A stretch of 20,752 nt of DNA from Verrucomicrobiales bacterium (GCA_003445095.1 DLVS01000334.1:1-20752), one strand, 5' to 3'; shown: positions 8,365 through 16,299, numbered from the stretch's first letter. Numbers and translations are program-made. The notes: a model not told the origin generated them from the letters alone.

Positions 8365-8485
8365 AACGGACCTCCGTTCCTCGTGATCTCTCCTTGATCG
8401 TTGGTCATCAGTGAAAGAGCCTGACGCGTCCCTACGGCATTGACGGTTTGCGCCTGGAAACGCCGTTCGGGCCAGACCTATTCTC

Positions 8486-9283
8486 ATGACCACAAAACTC
8501 GGCTTCCTCGCCCCGGCCTGCACATTCAGCGTCCTTACCTTCACGACGGCTTTCGCCGAACCCGTCATGCTCAGTCCCGCGGCCGTGATCGGCTCCGACC
8601 TCCTCACCTGCTGCGCGGAGACACCCCGAGAGAACATGATCAATCATTCGGGAATCGAGACACCGTTCACCAGCGGAGTCACGCTGTTCGACACCTATTT
8701 CGCCGACCCACTGATCAGGTACGCCATGAGCGCGGCGGCGAACAATTGGCAAAGTGAAGGCACGTTCAGCCTTCCGCTCCATGGCTTCGTGGACTTCGAC
8801 CTGGGATCGAGTTGGACCATTCACCAGCTCGCAATTTGGAATATCAGCCTCGAAAATGTGGCTATTCAGATCGCCGAGGAGCCTACCGCCCTAGGATCAG
8901 CCCCCGTCGCGGGCGAGTTTCACCTCTCCAATAACATCAGCGCTTTCAATCTATACCGCGCCAATCTACTCAAATTCAGCACACCCCAGCGAGGGAGGTA
9001 CTTGCGACTCGACATCAAGTCGGCCTACGCATTCCAAGGGATTAATTTCGCAGCCGCCATCGTCGGCGAGTTGGTGGCATCGGTGACCCCTCCCTCCAAT
9101 GCCCCGACGGTCAGTATCGTGGCGACGTCGGATGGTGGTGCCGTGGTCAGTTTCCAAGGGACGTTGCAGAGTTGCCGATCCCTGGGAGATGCCTTCGAGG
9201 ATGTCCCAGGGCACCCTACCGGTCAGTACGTCATTCCCAGCACCTCAGCTTCGCCACAATTCTTTCGGGCGGTAACGAACTAG
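8486..9283 (+). CDS. Small secreted protein with discoidin (F5/8 type C)-like region and tail domain
   Basis: This 265-residue protein has a signal peptide (MTTKLGFLAP... cut near TAFA|EP, residue ~25). Residues ~75-195 read like a galactose-binding/discoidin fold: GFVDFDLGSSWTIHQLAIWN, then a mid-block with NLYRANLLKF, then RGRYLRLDIKSAY and a closing AAAIVGEL. That order of 'DLG....I..L.IWN' and 'RYLRL.I' is characteristic of F5/8C-like domains; the match is by eye only. The last ~55 residues (PTVSIVATSDGG...PQFFRAVTN) resemble the tails of the proteins ending at 2735 and 15422. No catalytic motif is seen. It probably binds something at the cell surface or outside. It lies 121 bases after the DUF1501 gene in the same direction and may share its transcript; no terminator is obvious between them. 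Confidence 0.8.
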   Translation: MTTKLGFLAPACTFSVLTFTTAFAEPVMLSPAAVIGSDLLTCCAETPRENMINHSGIETPFTSGVTLFDTYFADPLIRYAMSAAANNWQSEGTFSLPLHGFVDFDLGSSWTIHQLAIWNISLENVAIQIAEEPTALGSAPVAGEFHLSNNISAFNLYRANLLKFSTPQRGRYLRLDIKSAYAFQGINFAAAIVGELVASVTPPSNAPTVSIVATSDGGAVVSFQGTLQSCRSLGDAFEDVPGHPTGQYVIPSTSASPQFFRAVTN

Positions 9284-9402
9284 GACTCCGACCGATGGGC
9301 GGTTCCGACTCGCACTGCCAGACCATGCTTCCACTTACCGCTCCGGGGCAGGCCTTCGTTCGCGCTTCAATTTCTTAGTGCGACGTTCAATCTTCTGTCG
9401 GA

Positions 9403-9702
9403 ATGCCGTACCGCCCCGCACCGATTGACACATCGTCTGTCATCCTCCCTCCCGAGCTTCACGCCCTCACCGAGCGCCTCGCCGAAAACGCCCACGATCT
9501 CTGGTCAGTCCAACGCTTCTCACAGGGTTGGACCTGGGGCTCACAACGCAACGACGCCAAGAAACTACACCCCTGCCTGGTGCCTTACGCGGAATTGCCG
9601 GAGAAAGAAAAGGAGTTCGACCGCATCACAGCGTTAGGGACGCTCAAGGCCATTCTTCAACTCGGCTATTCGATCGTCCCGCCTCACACCTCCGCGCAAT
9701 AG
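9403..9702 (+). CDS. Single-domain RyR (ryanodine receptor repeat) protein
   Basis: The 99 residues are essentially one RyR domain. They start YRPAPIDTSSVILPPEL, then LTERLAENAHDLWSVQR, then GWTWGSQRNDAKKLHPCLVP, YAELPEKEKEFDR and TALGTLKAILQLGYSI. These are the hallmark blocks of the family: 'P.PIDTS.V.LP', 'AEN.HD.W...R...GW..G..RdD..K.HPcLvPY..LP..EK..DR'. There is no signal peptide or membrane segment, so the protein is cytoplasmic. In eukaryotes the domain is a repeat in calcium-release channels. Bacterial stand-alone versions are known structurally, but their role is not established. It converges on nadB with only 27 bases between stops and no clear terminator. There is no SD at the ATG, though the start matches the domain start exactly. 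Confidence 0.93.
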   Translation: MPYRPAPIDTSSVILPPELHALTERLAENAHDLWSVQRFSQGWTWGSQRNDAKKLHPCLVPYAELPEKEKEFDRITALGTLKAILQLGYSIVPPHTSAQ

Positions 9703-9729
9703 CGACCCGTCGCTTGGTCGGACTACCGG

Positions 9730-11340
9730 TCATCCCCGGCGAACAACGGTGTCGCGCTGGACCCACGCGGGGTCCGGCCGAGCGTAATCCAAATTGTAAT
9801 GCAACCCGCGGCTCTCAAGACGCTGCAACGCGCAGGCGACGATTAGTTCAGCCACGGTGACCAGATTACGCAGCTCGAGGAGGTCCGGTGACACGCGAAA
9901 GTTCCAATAGAACTCGCCGATCTCTTCCGTGAGGTTGCGTAAACGTTTCTCGGCCCGGCGCAGCCGTTTCGTCGTCCTCACGATTCCCACGTAGTCCCAC
10001 ATCGTCCGCCGGACCTCATCCCAATTGTGTGAGACCACGACCATTTCATCAGGGTCGGTGGCCGAGCCGGTCGTCCACGCTGGAATCGCGACCGTGCCGG
10101 AGGGCACTTGACTCGCGAGCGCGTGGGCCGCAGCGCGATGGGAACAGACCAAGGCTTCGAGGAGAGAATTGCTGGCCAAACGATTGGCGCCGTGAAGACC
10201 GGTACAGGCTACCTCGCCAATCGCGTACAAGCCCGCCAGATCCGTCACCCCGTCCACGGTGGCCACAACCCCACCGCATTGGTAATGAGCAGCAGGAACC
10301 ACCGGAATCGGCTGTCGCGTGATATCAATCCCCAGTTCCAAGCACCGTGCTTGGATTGTCGGAAAATGCCCGTGAATGAACTCGGCGGCGAGGTGGGTTA
10401 GATCCAGGAAGACACAGTCGGCGCCGGTCCTTTTCATCTCCGAGTCGATGGCGCGGGCGACGATATCCCGGGGAGCAAGTTCGGCGCGGGAGTCGTAGCG
10501 CTCCATGAAGCGTTGACCGTCGGCCCCCCGCAAGAATGCCCCTTCGCCACGAACTGCTTCGGAAATCAGAAAATTCCGGACTTGCGGATGAAAGAGGCAC
10601 GTCGGATGGAACTGAACAAACTCGAGGTTCGCCACCGGCAGTCCGGCACGGTACGCCATGGCGACCCCGTCTCCGGTGGCGATGTCGGGATTGGTTGTGT
10701 AAAGATACACTTTCCCGCTGCCGCCCGTAGCTAACACCACGATCGGCGCGGAAAACACCTCGACCTGCCCAGAAGTTCGATCGAGTACGTACACGCCCAA
10801 GACTCGAGCTGAGCCGGCGGCACCGACTTTGGTGGAAGTAATCAAGTCGATGGCCAAGTGATCCTCGAAGACCCGAATGCTTGGCCGACTCGCGACGGCC
10901 TGCAGGAAGGTTCGCTCGATTTCCGCGCCCGTCGCGTCGGCCGCGTGCAGGACACGCCGTTTCGAATGGCCCCCTTCGCGCGTCAAATCGAGTTCTCGTT
11001 GGCCCGGGTGCCTGGGGTCGTCTCGCTCCGTGAACTGTGCTCCGAGGGCCAAGAGCTCTTGGATGCGCGCGGGGCCTTCTTCCACGATCGTACGGACGAC
11101 GTGTTCGCGACACAGTCCGGCACCCGCTTCCAATGTGTCTCGAATGTGCAGCTCAAACGAATCTTCGCGGCTCGTCACGCTGGCGATACCACCCTGAGCC
11201 CAGTTGGTGTTGGAGGCCGCCTTATCCTTTTTGGTGATCACCGCGACGCGGCCACGGGAAGCCACTTGGTACGCGAAATTGAGACCGGCCACACCGCTGC
11301 CAAGCACGAGGAAATCGAATTCCTGGATCGGCGTAGGCAT
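9730..11340 (-). CDS. nadB: L-aspartate oxidase
   Basis: NadB oxidises L-aspartate to iminoaspartate with FAD, the first step of de novo NAD synthesis, handing its product to NadA. The 536 residues match the usual length. The N-terminus has the dinucleotide fold VLGSGVAGLNFAYQVASRG. Family blocks follow: SNTNWAQGGIASV, EGGHSKRRVLHAADATG, VVLATGGSGKVYLYTTNPD, 'EFVQFHPTCL', SEAVRGEGAFLRG, then 'AHYQCGGV', GLYAIGEVACTGLHGANRLA and SNSLLEALV. The C-terminal helical domain ends 'SRGLHYNLDYARPD', typical of L-aspartate oxidases. Succinate dehydrogenase flavoproteins share the fold, but the ending and the isolated context favour NadB. nuoA lies 110 bases upstream on the same strand and may be co-transcribed; nadA and nadC are not in the window. 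No SD is seen before the ATG. Confidence 0.96.
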   Translation of the reverse strand: MPTPIQEFDFLVLGSGVAGLNFAYQVASRGRVAVITKKDKAASNTNWAQGGIASVTSREDSFELHIRDTLEAGAGLCREHVVRTIVEEGPARIQELLALGAQFTERDDPRHPGQRELDLTREGGHSKRRVLHAADATGAEIERTFLQAVASRPSIRVFEDHLAIDLITSTKVGAAGSARVLGVYVLDRTSGQVEVFSAPIVVLATGGSGKVYLYTTNPDIATGDGVAMAYRAGLPVANLEFVQFHPTCLFHPQVRNFLISEAVRGEGAFLRGADGQRFMERYDSRAELAPRDIVARAIDSEMKRTGADCVFLDLTHLAAEFIHGHFPTIQARCLELGIDITRQPIPVVPAAHYQCGGVVATVDGVTDLAGLYAIGEVACTGLHGANRLASNSLLEALVCSHRAAAHALASQVPSGTVAIPAWTTGSATDPDEMVVVSHNWDEVRRTMWDYVGIVRTTKRLRRAEKRLRNLTEEIGEFYWNFRVSPDLLELRNLVTVAELIVACALQRLESRGLHYNLDYARPDPAWVQRDTVVRRG

Positions 11341-11438
11341 GGGCGACGGGTGTGTGAATGGGCTCGAGATTGGGGATCAGGTTTCCGAGCGTCTCGTTAA
11401 CTCGGAGGCAAACTCCAGGGTAGTTCGCAGGTCCGCTG

Positions 11439-11450
11439 CCCGCCGGCGGG
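11439..11450. other. Perfect 12-bp palindrome directly after nuoA
   Basis: CCCGCCGGCGGG abuts the nuoA stop codon. No T-run follows on the minus strand, so a full terminator is not supported. It could stall or attenuate transcription between nuoA and nadB, or be incidental in GC-rich DNA. Confidence 0.3.
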
Positions 11451-11834
11451 TTAGTGCCCCCAGTCGAAGGCGCGTTTCCTCAACGCATAGAGAAATCCCA
11501 CAAACAACACTCCCAAGAAACTCACCATACCTCCCAGGATGAGGGCCGCGTTTTCGCGGAGCATCTCGCGATAAACCACGGCCCACGGGTAGAGGAATAC
11601 CACTTCGACATCGAACAGGACGAAGAGCAGAGCCACCAAGTAGAACTTAACGGACATCCGCGCGCTGCCTTCGCCTTCGGGCACCATGCCACACTCGTAC
11701 GCGATGTCTTTAGTGCGGGTGCGCCGCCCTCGCTTTCCCAAGAGAACCGAGATGGCTAGCGTCCCGAACGCAAAGCCCATCGCGACCAGCAGCAGTAGCA
11801 GCACCGGCAGGTATTGCAGCAATTGCGAATCCAT
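11451..11834 (-). CDS. nuoA: NADH-quinone oxidoreductase subunit A
   Basis: NuoA is a small membrane subunit of respiratory complex I, near the quinone chamber. The 127 residues show three membrane segments: ~8-30 (LPVLLLLLVAMGFAFGTL), ~64-86 and ~98-120. The first cytoplasmic loop ends with the invariant-type block YECGMVPEGEGSARMSVKFY. That is followed by LVALLFVLFDVEVVFLYPWA, whose acidic residues inside the membrane segment are characteristic of the subunit. Length is normal. The gene is alone: no nuoB or other nuo gene lies within the flanking sequence in the window. On its transcript the next gene is nadB. The upstream neighbour is a divergent secreted-protein gene, so 11835-12191 should contain its promoter, which I could not pinpoint. 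No SD is visible. Confidence 0.96.
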   Translation of the reverse strand: MDSQLLQYLPVLLLLLVAMGFAFGTLAISVLLGKRGRRTRTKDIAYECGMVPEGEGSARMSVKFYLVALLFVLFDVEVVFLYPWAVVYREMLRENAALILGGMVSFLGVLFVGFLYALRKRAFDWGH

Positions 11835-12191
11835 CCGCGGGCGAGACTAGTCAGAAGAGGATGAGAGGCAAGGATTCGCCACTGAATCGGCGTGATCTCC
11901 CGCCAACCAGCACGACTCAGCGGGTCCCACAGAGAGATTCCGGCACTCGTCAACGTATCCGCGCAGCCCGCGGTGCCCTGGAGTCGTGACGATCGTCCTT
12001 GGCAAACGGGACAACGCCAGCAGTTGTCTCCGGCGGAATGGGATCAGGCGAAACCAAAGCCCAAAACGTTGCCGATGTTTTTCATTTTCTATGAGATTTT
12101 GGCAAAGAACTTGCCTAGATTACGCCTTTCCTTGGAGGCAACGCATAACCTTTGGTTCAGCACTGCCACACACCAAAAATCCTATCCGTCC
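11835..12191. other. 357-bp divergent intergenic region (nuoA / RCC1 gene)
   Basis: No credible gene is present. An in-frame extension of the RCC1 gene back to 11892 is open, but it lacks protein-like character and would bury the signal peptide. The right third, 12070-12160, is markedly more AT-rich than its surroundings and carries the sigma-54-like site at 12099-12115. I see no other repeat or RNA element. Confidence 0.55.
12099..12115 (+). promoter_or_regulatory. Candidate sigma-54 (RpoN) promoter before the RCC1-type gene
   Basis: The sequence TTGGCAAAGAACTTGCC fits the -24/-12 consensus TTGGCACG-N4-TTGC(A/T). The GG (12101-12102) and GC (12113-12114) are separated by exactly ten bases, TTGGCA and TTGC are intact, and the ACG part and the final A/T are not matched. 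It lies about 77 bases before the ATG at 12192, in the AT-richer part of the spacer. No activator site was identified. Confidence 0.4.
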
Positions 12192-15100
12192 ATGACCTAT
12201 ACGCACAGGCACTCCGCTTGGTTCTTACCGGCGCTGATCGGTTGTTTCGTCGCCCTTCCTAGCCTCCGAGCGACTACTCCAGACCTCGGGACTCCCGCCG
12301 CCCTAAGCGTGCCGCTCATTTCGATCACCCAAAGTGTCCGCCACGTCACGCCCACGGCGTTGTCCGGGTCGGATCTGGACGGCGACGGACTGCCGGACTT
12401 GATCGAGATCCGTTTCGGGAGCGACCCGACGCTTAAGGACACCGACAAAGATTCATGGGACGACAAAGCCGAATACGACGCCGGAACCGATCCGCGAGAT
12501 CCCGAGAGCTTTCCCCTCTTCACCGTCTTAGCGCGGGATAAACAATTCCTCACGGGGGATTTGATCGTCCTGCGGGCGCGGGCACTAACGAACGGAATCG
12601 TCCGCACCAACTTCGTCATCGTCACCAATGATGTCCCGGTCACCATCGGCACACCCGTGGATTCCGATGGAGACGGTGTTTCCGATGGATGCGATGTGAA
12701 TGGAGACGGGATGAAGGACGTCGATGGCACCTGTCCGGAAAGCCTCGTCATCACGAACGAGGTGTTAGTGACCAATTACATCGCCTTCAGTTGGTGGTTG
12801 GGGACGAATGCGCTGGCGAGTCAGACGAATGAATCTTTGGTGATCCATCGGGCCTCCACCAACGATGCTGGGGTCTACCACCTCGAAGCCACGCTGATGA
12901 ACAGCTTCCAGCGAGGTCGGACCACACGAGTCGAGGTGTTGTCCCAGTCGGCACAAGTGCGGCTGAAACAGCCGGCGGGCCACGTGCTGGCTTGGGGCAC
13001 GAACGAGTTCGGTCAATCGGTCGTTCCGGTCGGAGTTTCTGAGGGTTTGGCCGTCGCCGGCGGCTTCGGGCACTCGATTCTACTCGAAGAAAACAGGACT
13101 GCTGTGGCGTGGGGTACCAACGAGAATGGCCAAATCAACGTTCCACCTGACGCTACAAACCTGGTGCAAGTTGCGGCCGGTGCCGTGCAATCGCTAGGCC
13201 TGCGCGCCGATGGGACCGTTTCGTCTTGGGGAACCAATGAGTTCGCTCAATTGGACTTGCCGGAAGGACTAACCAATGTGACGGCCGTGGCAGAAGGGTA
13301 CTTTCATGGAATGGCTTTACGCGCGGACGGGCGGGTTCAGTGTTGGGGAGACAATACCTACGGGCAATGCAACGTGCCGGAGGACTTACCCAAGGTGGTC
13401 GCCATCGCCGCCGGCGTTTTCCATTCAGTCGCGCTCACGGTCGACGGTCGCGTTCGCTGCTGGGGTGGCAACCAAGCGGGCCAGTGCGACGTGCCAACCA
13501 GCCTTCCCGTCGTCGGCGCTATCGCCGCCGGAGGCAACCACACCGTTGCCGTTCTTAGGAACGGAACCCTGGTCGCCTGGGGTGATAACCTACTCAAACA
13601 GCTCGATATTCCACCTGATTTAGGCAACGTGACTCAGGTTTCCGCCGGCTACAATTTCACGGTCGCCACCAAACCTGACGGGAGCCTGGCTCTTTGGCCT
13701 GATCTCAAGATCGGGTTGCTCCCCATCCCCAAAGAGGCCAGCAACATTGTCGCCCTATCGGCCGGTTATTTTCATGTCCTCGCGTTGGTCGGCCGGAATG
13801 ACACGGATACGGACGGGTTGGATGACGGTTATGAGGTCAAAGCGGACACGGACCGCTACGTAGCCGACACCGATGGCGACTCGGTCGAGGACGGCGTCGA
13901 ACTCCGCCTCGGTATGTCACCCCTGGTGGCCGATACCGACGGGGACGGATTACCTGATCGCACCGAACTGGATAATCGATTCGATCCGACGGTCGCGACG
14001 GAAGCCCCCGATGGAAGTCTGACGCTCTCTCCGGCGGTAGAATTGACCGTCTTCGCGCTCGGCCAGGCACCGTATCAATTGCAGGTTTCCACCAATGGAG
14101 AGACGTGGGACGACCTGGGTGATCCGGTTGAACTCGCTCCGGGAACTTCCTCCAGTTTGCTCGATCCACCCCCGGGTGCTCAGGGTTACCGGTGGTTACC
14201 GATGCGCGAGGGCCCGATCGTGCCCCCGAGTGAGGAGAATCCACGCCCAGTCGTGGGTACGACCGCCGTGTGGGGTAACAACGATCTTGGACAAGGCCAG
14301 ATTCCCAAGGACCTCAGTGGCGTGGCTGCCCTGTCGGCCGGCGCTTGGCATACACTGGCGCTGCTGACGGACGGCACGGTGAAGGGTTGGGGACTAAACC
14401 TCGACGGCCAGAGCACCCCGCCCCCCGATCTCTCTGGCGCGATTAGCGTCTCTGCGGGCGGACATCACTCACTCGCGCTGCTGGCGGACGGATCGGTGGT
14501 GGCCTGGGGCCGCAATGACGCCGGACAGGGCGAGTCCCAGGTATTCTCTGTTCCCGCGATCGCTATTGCCGCCGGTGGATATCATAGCTTGGCCTTGCTG
14601 GAAGGCGGGACGGTGGCCGCCTGGGGATCGGATAATCGGGGGGAAATCCAAGTGCCCTCTGGTTTGGGAACCGCCACCGCCGTGGCGGCCGGTTGGAGTC
14701 ATTCAGTGGCGTTGCTCGCCGATGGCTCTGTGGTTTGCTGGGGCGACAATCGGTTCGGCCAATGCAATGTGCCGGTGGGCCTCGGGCCGGTGAAGGCCGT
14801 TGCCGCCGGTGATGGCCACACGCTCGCCCTCTTGCGCAGTGGATCTGTTGTTTGTTGGGGTAACAACGAAAACGGCCAGTCTCAGCCGCCGGAGGGGTTG
14901 ACCGACGTCGTGTTCATTGACGGCGGCTACAATCGCAGCCTGGCGCTGCGGTCCGACGGCCGAATGATCGTTTGGGGTGAAGGTGCGGACGCCTTGAACG
15001 CGATTCTCGCGACCTATCCGCCGCCGGTAGCCGTCAGTGTCGGTGGCTACCATGTCGTGGCGGTCAAGACGCCCCACGATTCTGACTTCGACGGTTTGGA

Positions 15101-15422
15101 TGATTTCCTGGAAGCCCAACTGGGAACCGACCCGAATTCGACCGACACCGACGGCGATCAGTTGGACGACGGCACGGAGTACCTGGGAGGCTTTGATCCA
15201 CTGAGCGCAACTGAGGCAGTCGATGGAACTACCACCGTGTCGTTCGCGGTGAAGTTGCGCTACTTCACGCTGTCCGGGGGCACGTACCGATTGGAGGCGT
15301 CTCCCAACTTAGAGAATTGGCGCCGAATCGGGGGCACAATTCGGAATCGCCGTGGCTTCACTGAGTTGTTACTGAGCGTGCCAAACCAGTCGGAATACTA
15401 TCGGCTGCTCCGAGTCCAGTAG
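12192..15422 (+). CDS. Large secreted protein: two RCC1-type beta-propellers with thrombospondin-type-3-like calcium repeats
   Basis: This is 1076 residues from the ATG at 12192, chosen because it starts a signal peptide (basic N-terminus, WFLPALIGCFVALPSL, cut near LRA). Residues ~57-100 and ~155-180 are Asp-rich calcium-binding repeats (SDLDGDGLPD, VDSDGDGVSD). Residues ~185-258 look Ig-like (STNDAGVYHLEA). Residues ~264-536 hold seven RCC1-type repeats of 39 residues, each about '(V)xxWGxNxxGQxxVPxxL..V.A(V/I)AAG..HS(V/L)AL..DG(T/S/R)'. Then come DTDGD repeats (~537-610) and a tail-like block (APYQLQVSTNGETWDDLG). A second set of seven repeats (~693-965), more DTDGD repeats and a homologous tail ending YYRLLRVQ follow. 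So the C-terminal 800 residues are a whole-cassette duplication. It is probably a calcium-stabilised surface or extracellular binding protein; partner unknown. Its TAG stop lies inside a REPIN-like repeat. Confidence 0.9.
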   Translation: MTYTHRHSAWFLPALIGCFVALPSLRATTPDLGTPAALSVPLISITQSVRHVTPTALSGSDLDGDGLPDLIEIRFGSDPTLKDTDKDSWDDKAEYDAGTDPRDPESFPLFTVLARDKQFLTGDLIVLRARALTNGIVRTNFVIVTNDVPVTIGTPVDSDGDGVSDGCDVNGDGMKDVDGTCPESLVITNEVLVTNYIAFSWWLGTNALASQTNESLVIHRASTNDAGVYHLEATLMNSFQRGRTTRVEVLSQSAQVRLKQPAGHVLAWGTNEFGQSVVPVGVSEGLAVAGGFGHSILLEENRTAVAWGTNENGQINVPPDATNLVQVAAGAVQSLGLRADGTVSSWGTNEFAQLDLPEGLTNVTAVAEGYFHGMALRADGRVQCWGDNTYGQCNVPEDLPKVVAIAAGVFHSVALTVDGRVRCWGGNQAGQCDVPTSLPVVGAIAAGGNHTVAVLRNGTLVAWGDNLLKQLDIPPDLGNVTQVSAGYNFTVATKPDGSLALWPDLKIGLLPIPKEASNIVALSAGYFHVLALVGRNDTDTDGLDDGYEVKADTDRYVADTDGDSVEDGVELRLGMSPLVADTDGDGLPDRTELDNRFDPTVATEAPDGSLTLSPAVELTVFALGQAPYQLQVSTNGETWDDLGDPVELAPGTSSSLLDPPPGAQGYRWLPMREGPIVPPSEENPRPVVGTTAVWGNNDLGQGQIPKDLSGVAALSAGAWHTLALLTDGTVKGWGLNLDGQSTPPPDLSGAISVSAGGHHSLALLADGSVVAWGRNDAGQGESQVFSVPAIAIAAGGYHSLALLEGGTVAAWGSDNRGEIQVPSGLGTATAVAAGWSHSVALLADGSVVCWGDNRFGQCNVPVGLGPVKAVAAGDGHTLALLRSGSVVCWGNNENGQSQPPEGLTDVVFIDGGYNRSLALRSDGRMIVWGEGADALNAILATYPPPVAVSVGGYHVVAVKTPHDSDFDGLDDFLEAQLGTDPNSTDTDGDQLDDGTEYLGGFDPLSATEAVDGTTTVSFAVKLRYFTLSGGTYRLEASPNLENWRRIGGTIRNRRGFTELLLSVPNQSEYYRLLRVQ

Positions 15423-15541
15423 GAGACGACGTCAGGAGACTCCATCTTCCAAGTAACCCTCAGGTGGCGGGTTTCTAATTGGTGGCAATCCCCTGCCGAG
15501 CGGTTGGAAATTGGTTAGAGCCTCGTGACCTCGACTGCTTC
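15419..15541 (+). repeat. REPIN-like repeat copy 1 (overlaps RCC1-gene stop codon)
   Basis: The left arm GTAGGAGACGACGTCAGGAG continues to CATCT at 15447 and is identical to copies 2 and 4 over 29 bases. The right arm near 15518-15541 (GAGCCTCGTGACCTCGACTG...) is diverged. At about 123 bp it has the longest middle of the four. The TAG of the GTAG head is the stop codon of the upstream gene. Confidence 0.8.
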
Positions 15542-15552
15542 GAACGATCGAG

Positions 15553-15646
15553 GTAGGAGACGACGTCAGGAGACTCCATCTGGTGTGCGGGAAATTTGGC
15601 GCGACCGGGTAGAAATCAGTCAGAGTCTCGTCACCTCGCCTCCTAC
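15553..15646 (+). repeat. REPIN-like repeat copy 2
   Basis: This is the cleanest copy at 94 bp. The left arm GTAGGAGACGACGTCAGGAG (through GACTC) and the reverse complement of the right arm, GTAGGAGGCGAGGTGACGAG (through GACTC), match at 20 of 24 positions. It ends seven bases before the RAYT stop codon. Confidence 0.85.
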
Positions 15647-15652
15647 GAAACG

Positions 15653-16243
15653 TTAGAGGGGCCTTCGGATTTCGCCGGCATCGGGTTGGCGAGCACGTGC
15701 GTAAATCCTCCAAAAGCGATTCCAGAACTCTGGCTCGAGGGGATGGAGTCGCGGGTACCCCGGAACTACCGACCCCGAGTATGCCCAGTGGGCGCAATCA
15801 TTGACGAGTCCCGCCCGCAATGGATTGGCGAAGATGTAAAAACACGCTCGAGCGAACTCGATTTGCTGCTTCTCGTTGTCCCGGAGCACGTGATCATGAG
15901 CTTGCGGCTGAAATTTAGGTCCACGCAACTCCGGTTCCAGATGCGTTCGCAGAAAGGCCATCCCATTCTTTTGATCAGTGTCGCGTCGGAGGCCCATCCA
16001 TATCAGGTGTAAGTGGTCGGGCATGAGGCAGTAGACTGGACAGATCAACCCCTCGCGGGCGGCGGTGTGCTGCATTAATTCGCGAAAGCGGCCGTGAAAG
16101 GTGTCGTTGAGCCATCCGGTCGTGCGATCGAATATGGGCAAGGACCAATGGATGATGGCGTCGCCTTGATATTGTTCCCGGGCCAGACGCGGCAAGAAGA
16201 TGGGACGATCGTCGGGATCACGGAGTTTGCCTCGGGGAGCCAT
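15653..16243 (-). CDS. REP-associated tyrosine transposase (RAYT, Y1/HUH, IS200-like)
   Basis: This is 196 residues from the ATG at 16243. The Y1 transposase core is intact. Block YCLMPDHLHLIW carries the HUH-type His77-x-His79 metal pair. Block FYIFANPLRAGLV carries the likely nucleophile Tyr136, in the 'Y(I/V)..NP.(R/K)AGLV' context typical of RAYTs. An early block, FHGRFRELMQHTAAREGL, and the 'WAYSGS' block after the Tyr also fit the family. Such enzymes cut and join single-stranded DNA at REP hairpins via a 5'-phosphotyrosine. An open extension to 16630 on the same strand is only translated repeat DNA. Two matching repeats lie on each side, so this is very likely the enzyme of that family. 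The gene shows no visible disruption, so it may be active. No SD is visible. Confidence 0.92.
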   Translation of the reverse strand: MAPRGKLRDPDDRPIFLPRLAREQYQGDAIIHWSLPIFDRTTGWLNDTFHGRFRELMQHTAAREGLICPVYCLMPDHLHLIWMGLRRDTDQKNGMAFLRTHLEPELRGPKFQPQAHDHVLRDNEKQQIEFARACFYIFANPLRAGLVNDCAHWAYSGSVVPGYPRLHPLEPEFWNRFWRIYARARQPDAGEIRRPL

Positions 16244-16299
16244 GGAAGATTGTGACCAAAGACGCGGGCGATTCGGGAATCGCCAGAAATCAGGAGGAC

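Noticed and set aside
10325..11113. A 262-codon minus-strand frame within nadB
   Set aside because: It is an alternative frame of nadB; the nadB frame carries every family motif.
11892..12191. Upstream in-frame extension of the RCC1-type gene
   Set aside because: It lacks protein-like composition and would place 100 residues before an obvious signal peptide; the candidate promoter also lies inside it.
15432..15797. A minus-strand 121-codon frame with repeated 'RRGDETLT'/'RGHEALTN' phrases
   Set aside because: The phrases are translations of the REPIN repeats, not a protein repeat; it also overlaps the RAYT 3' end.
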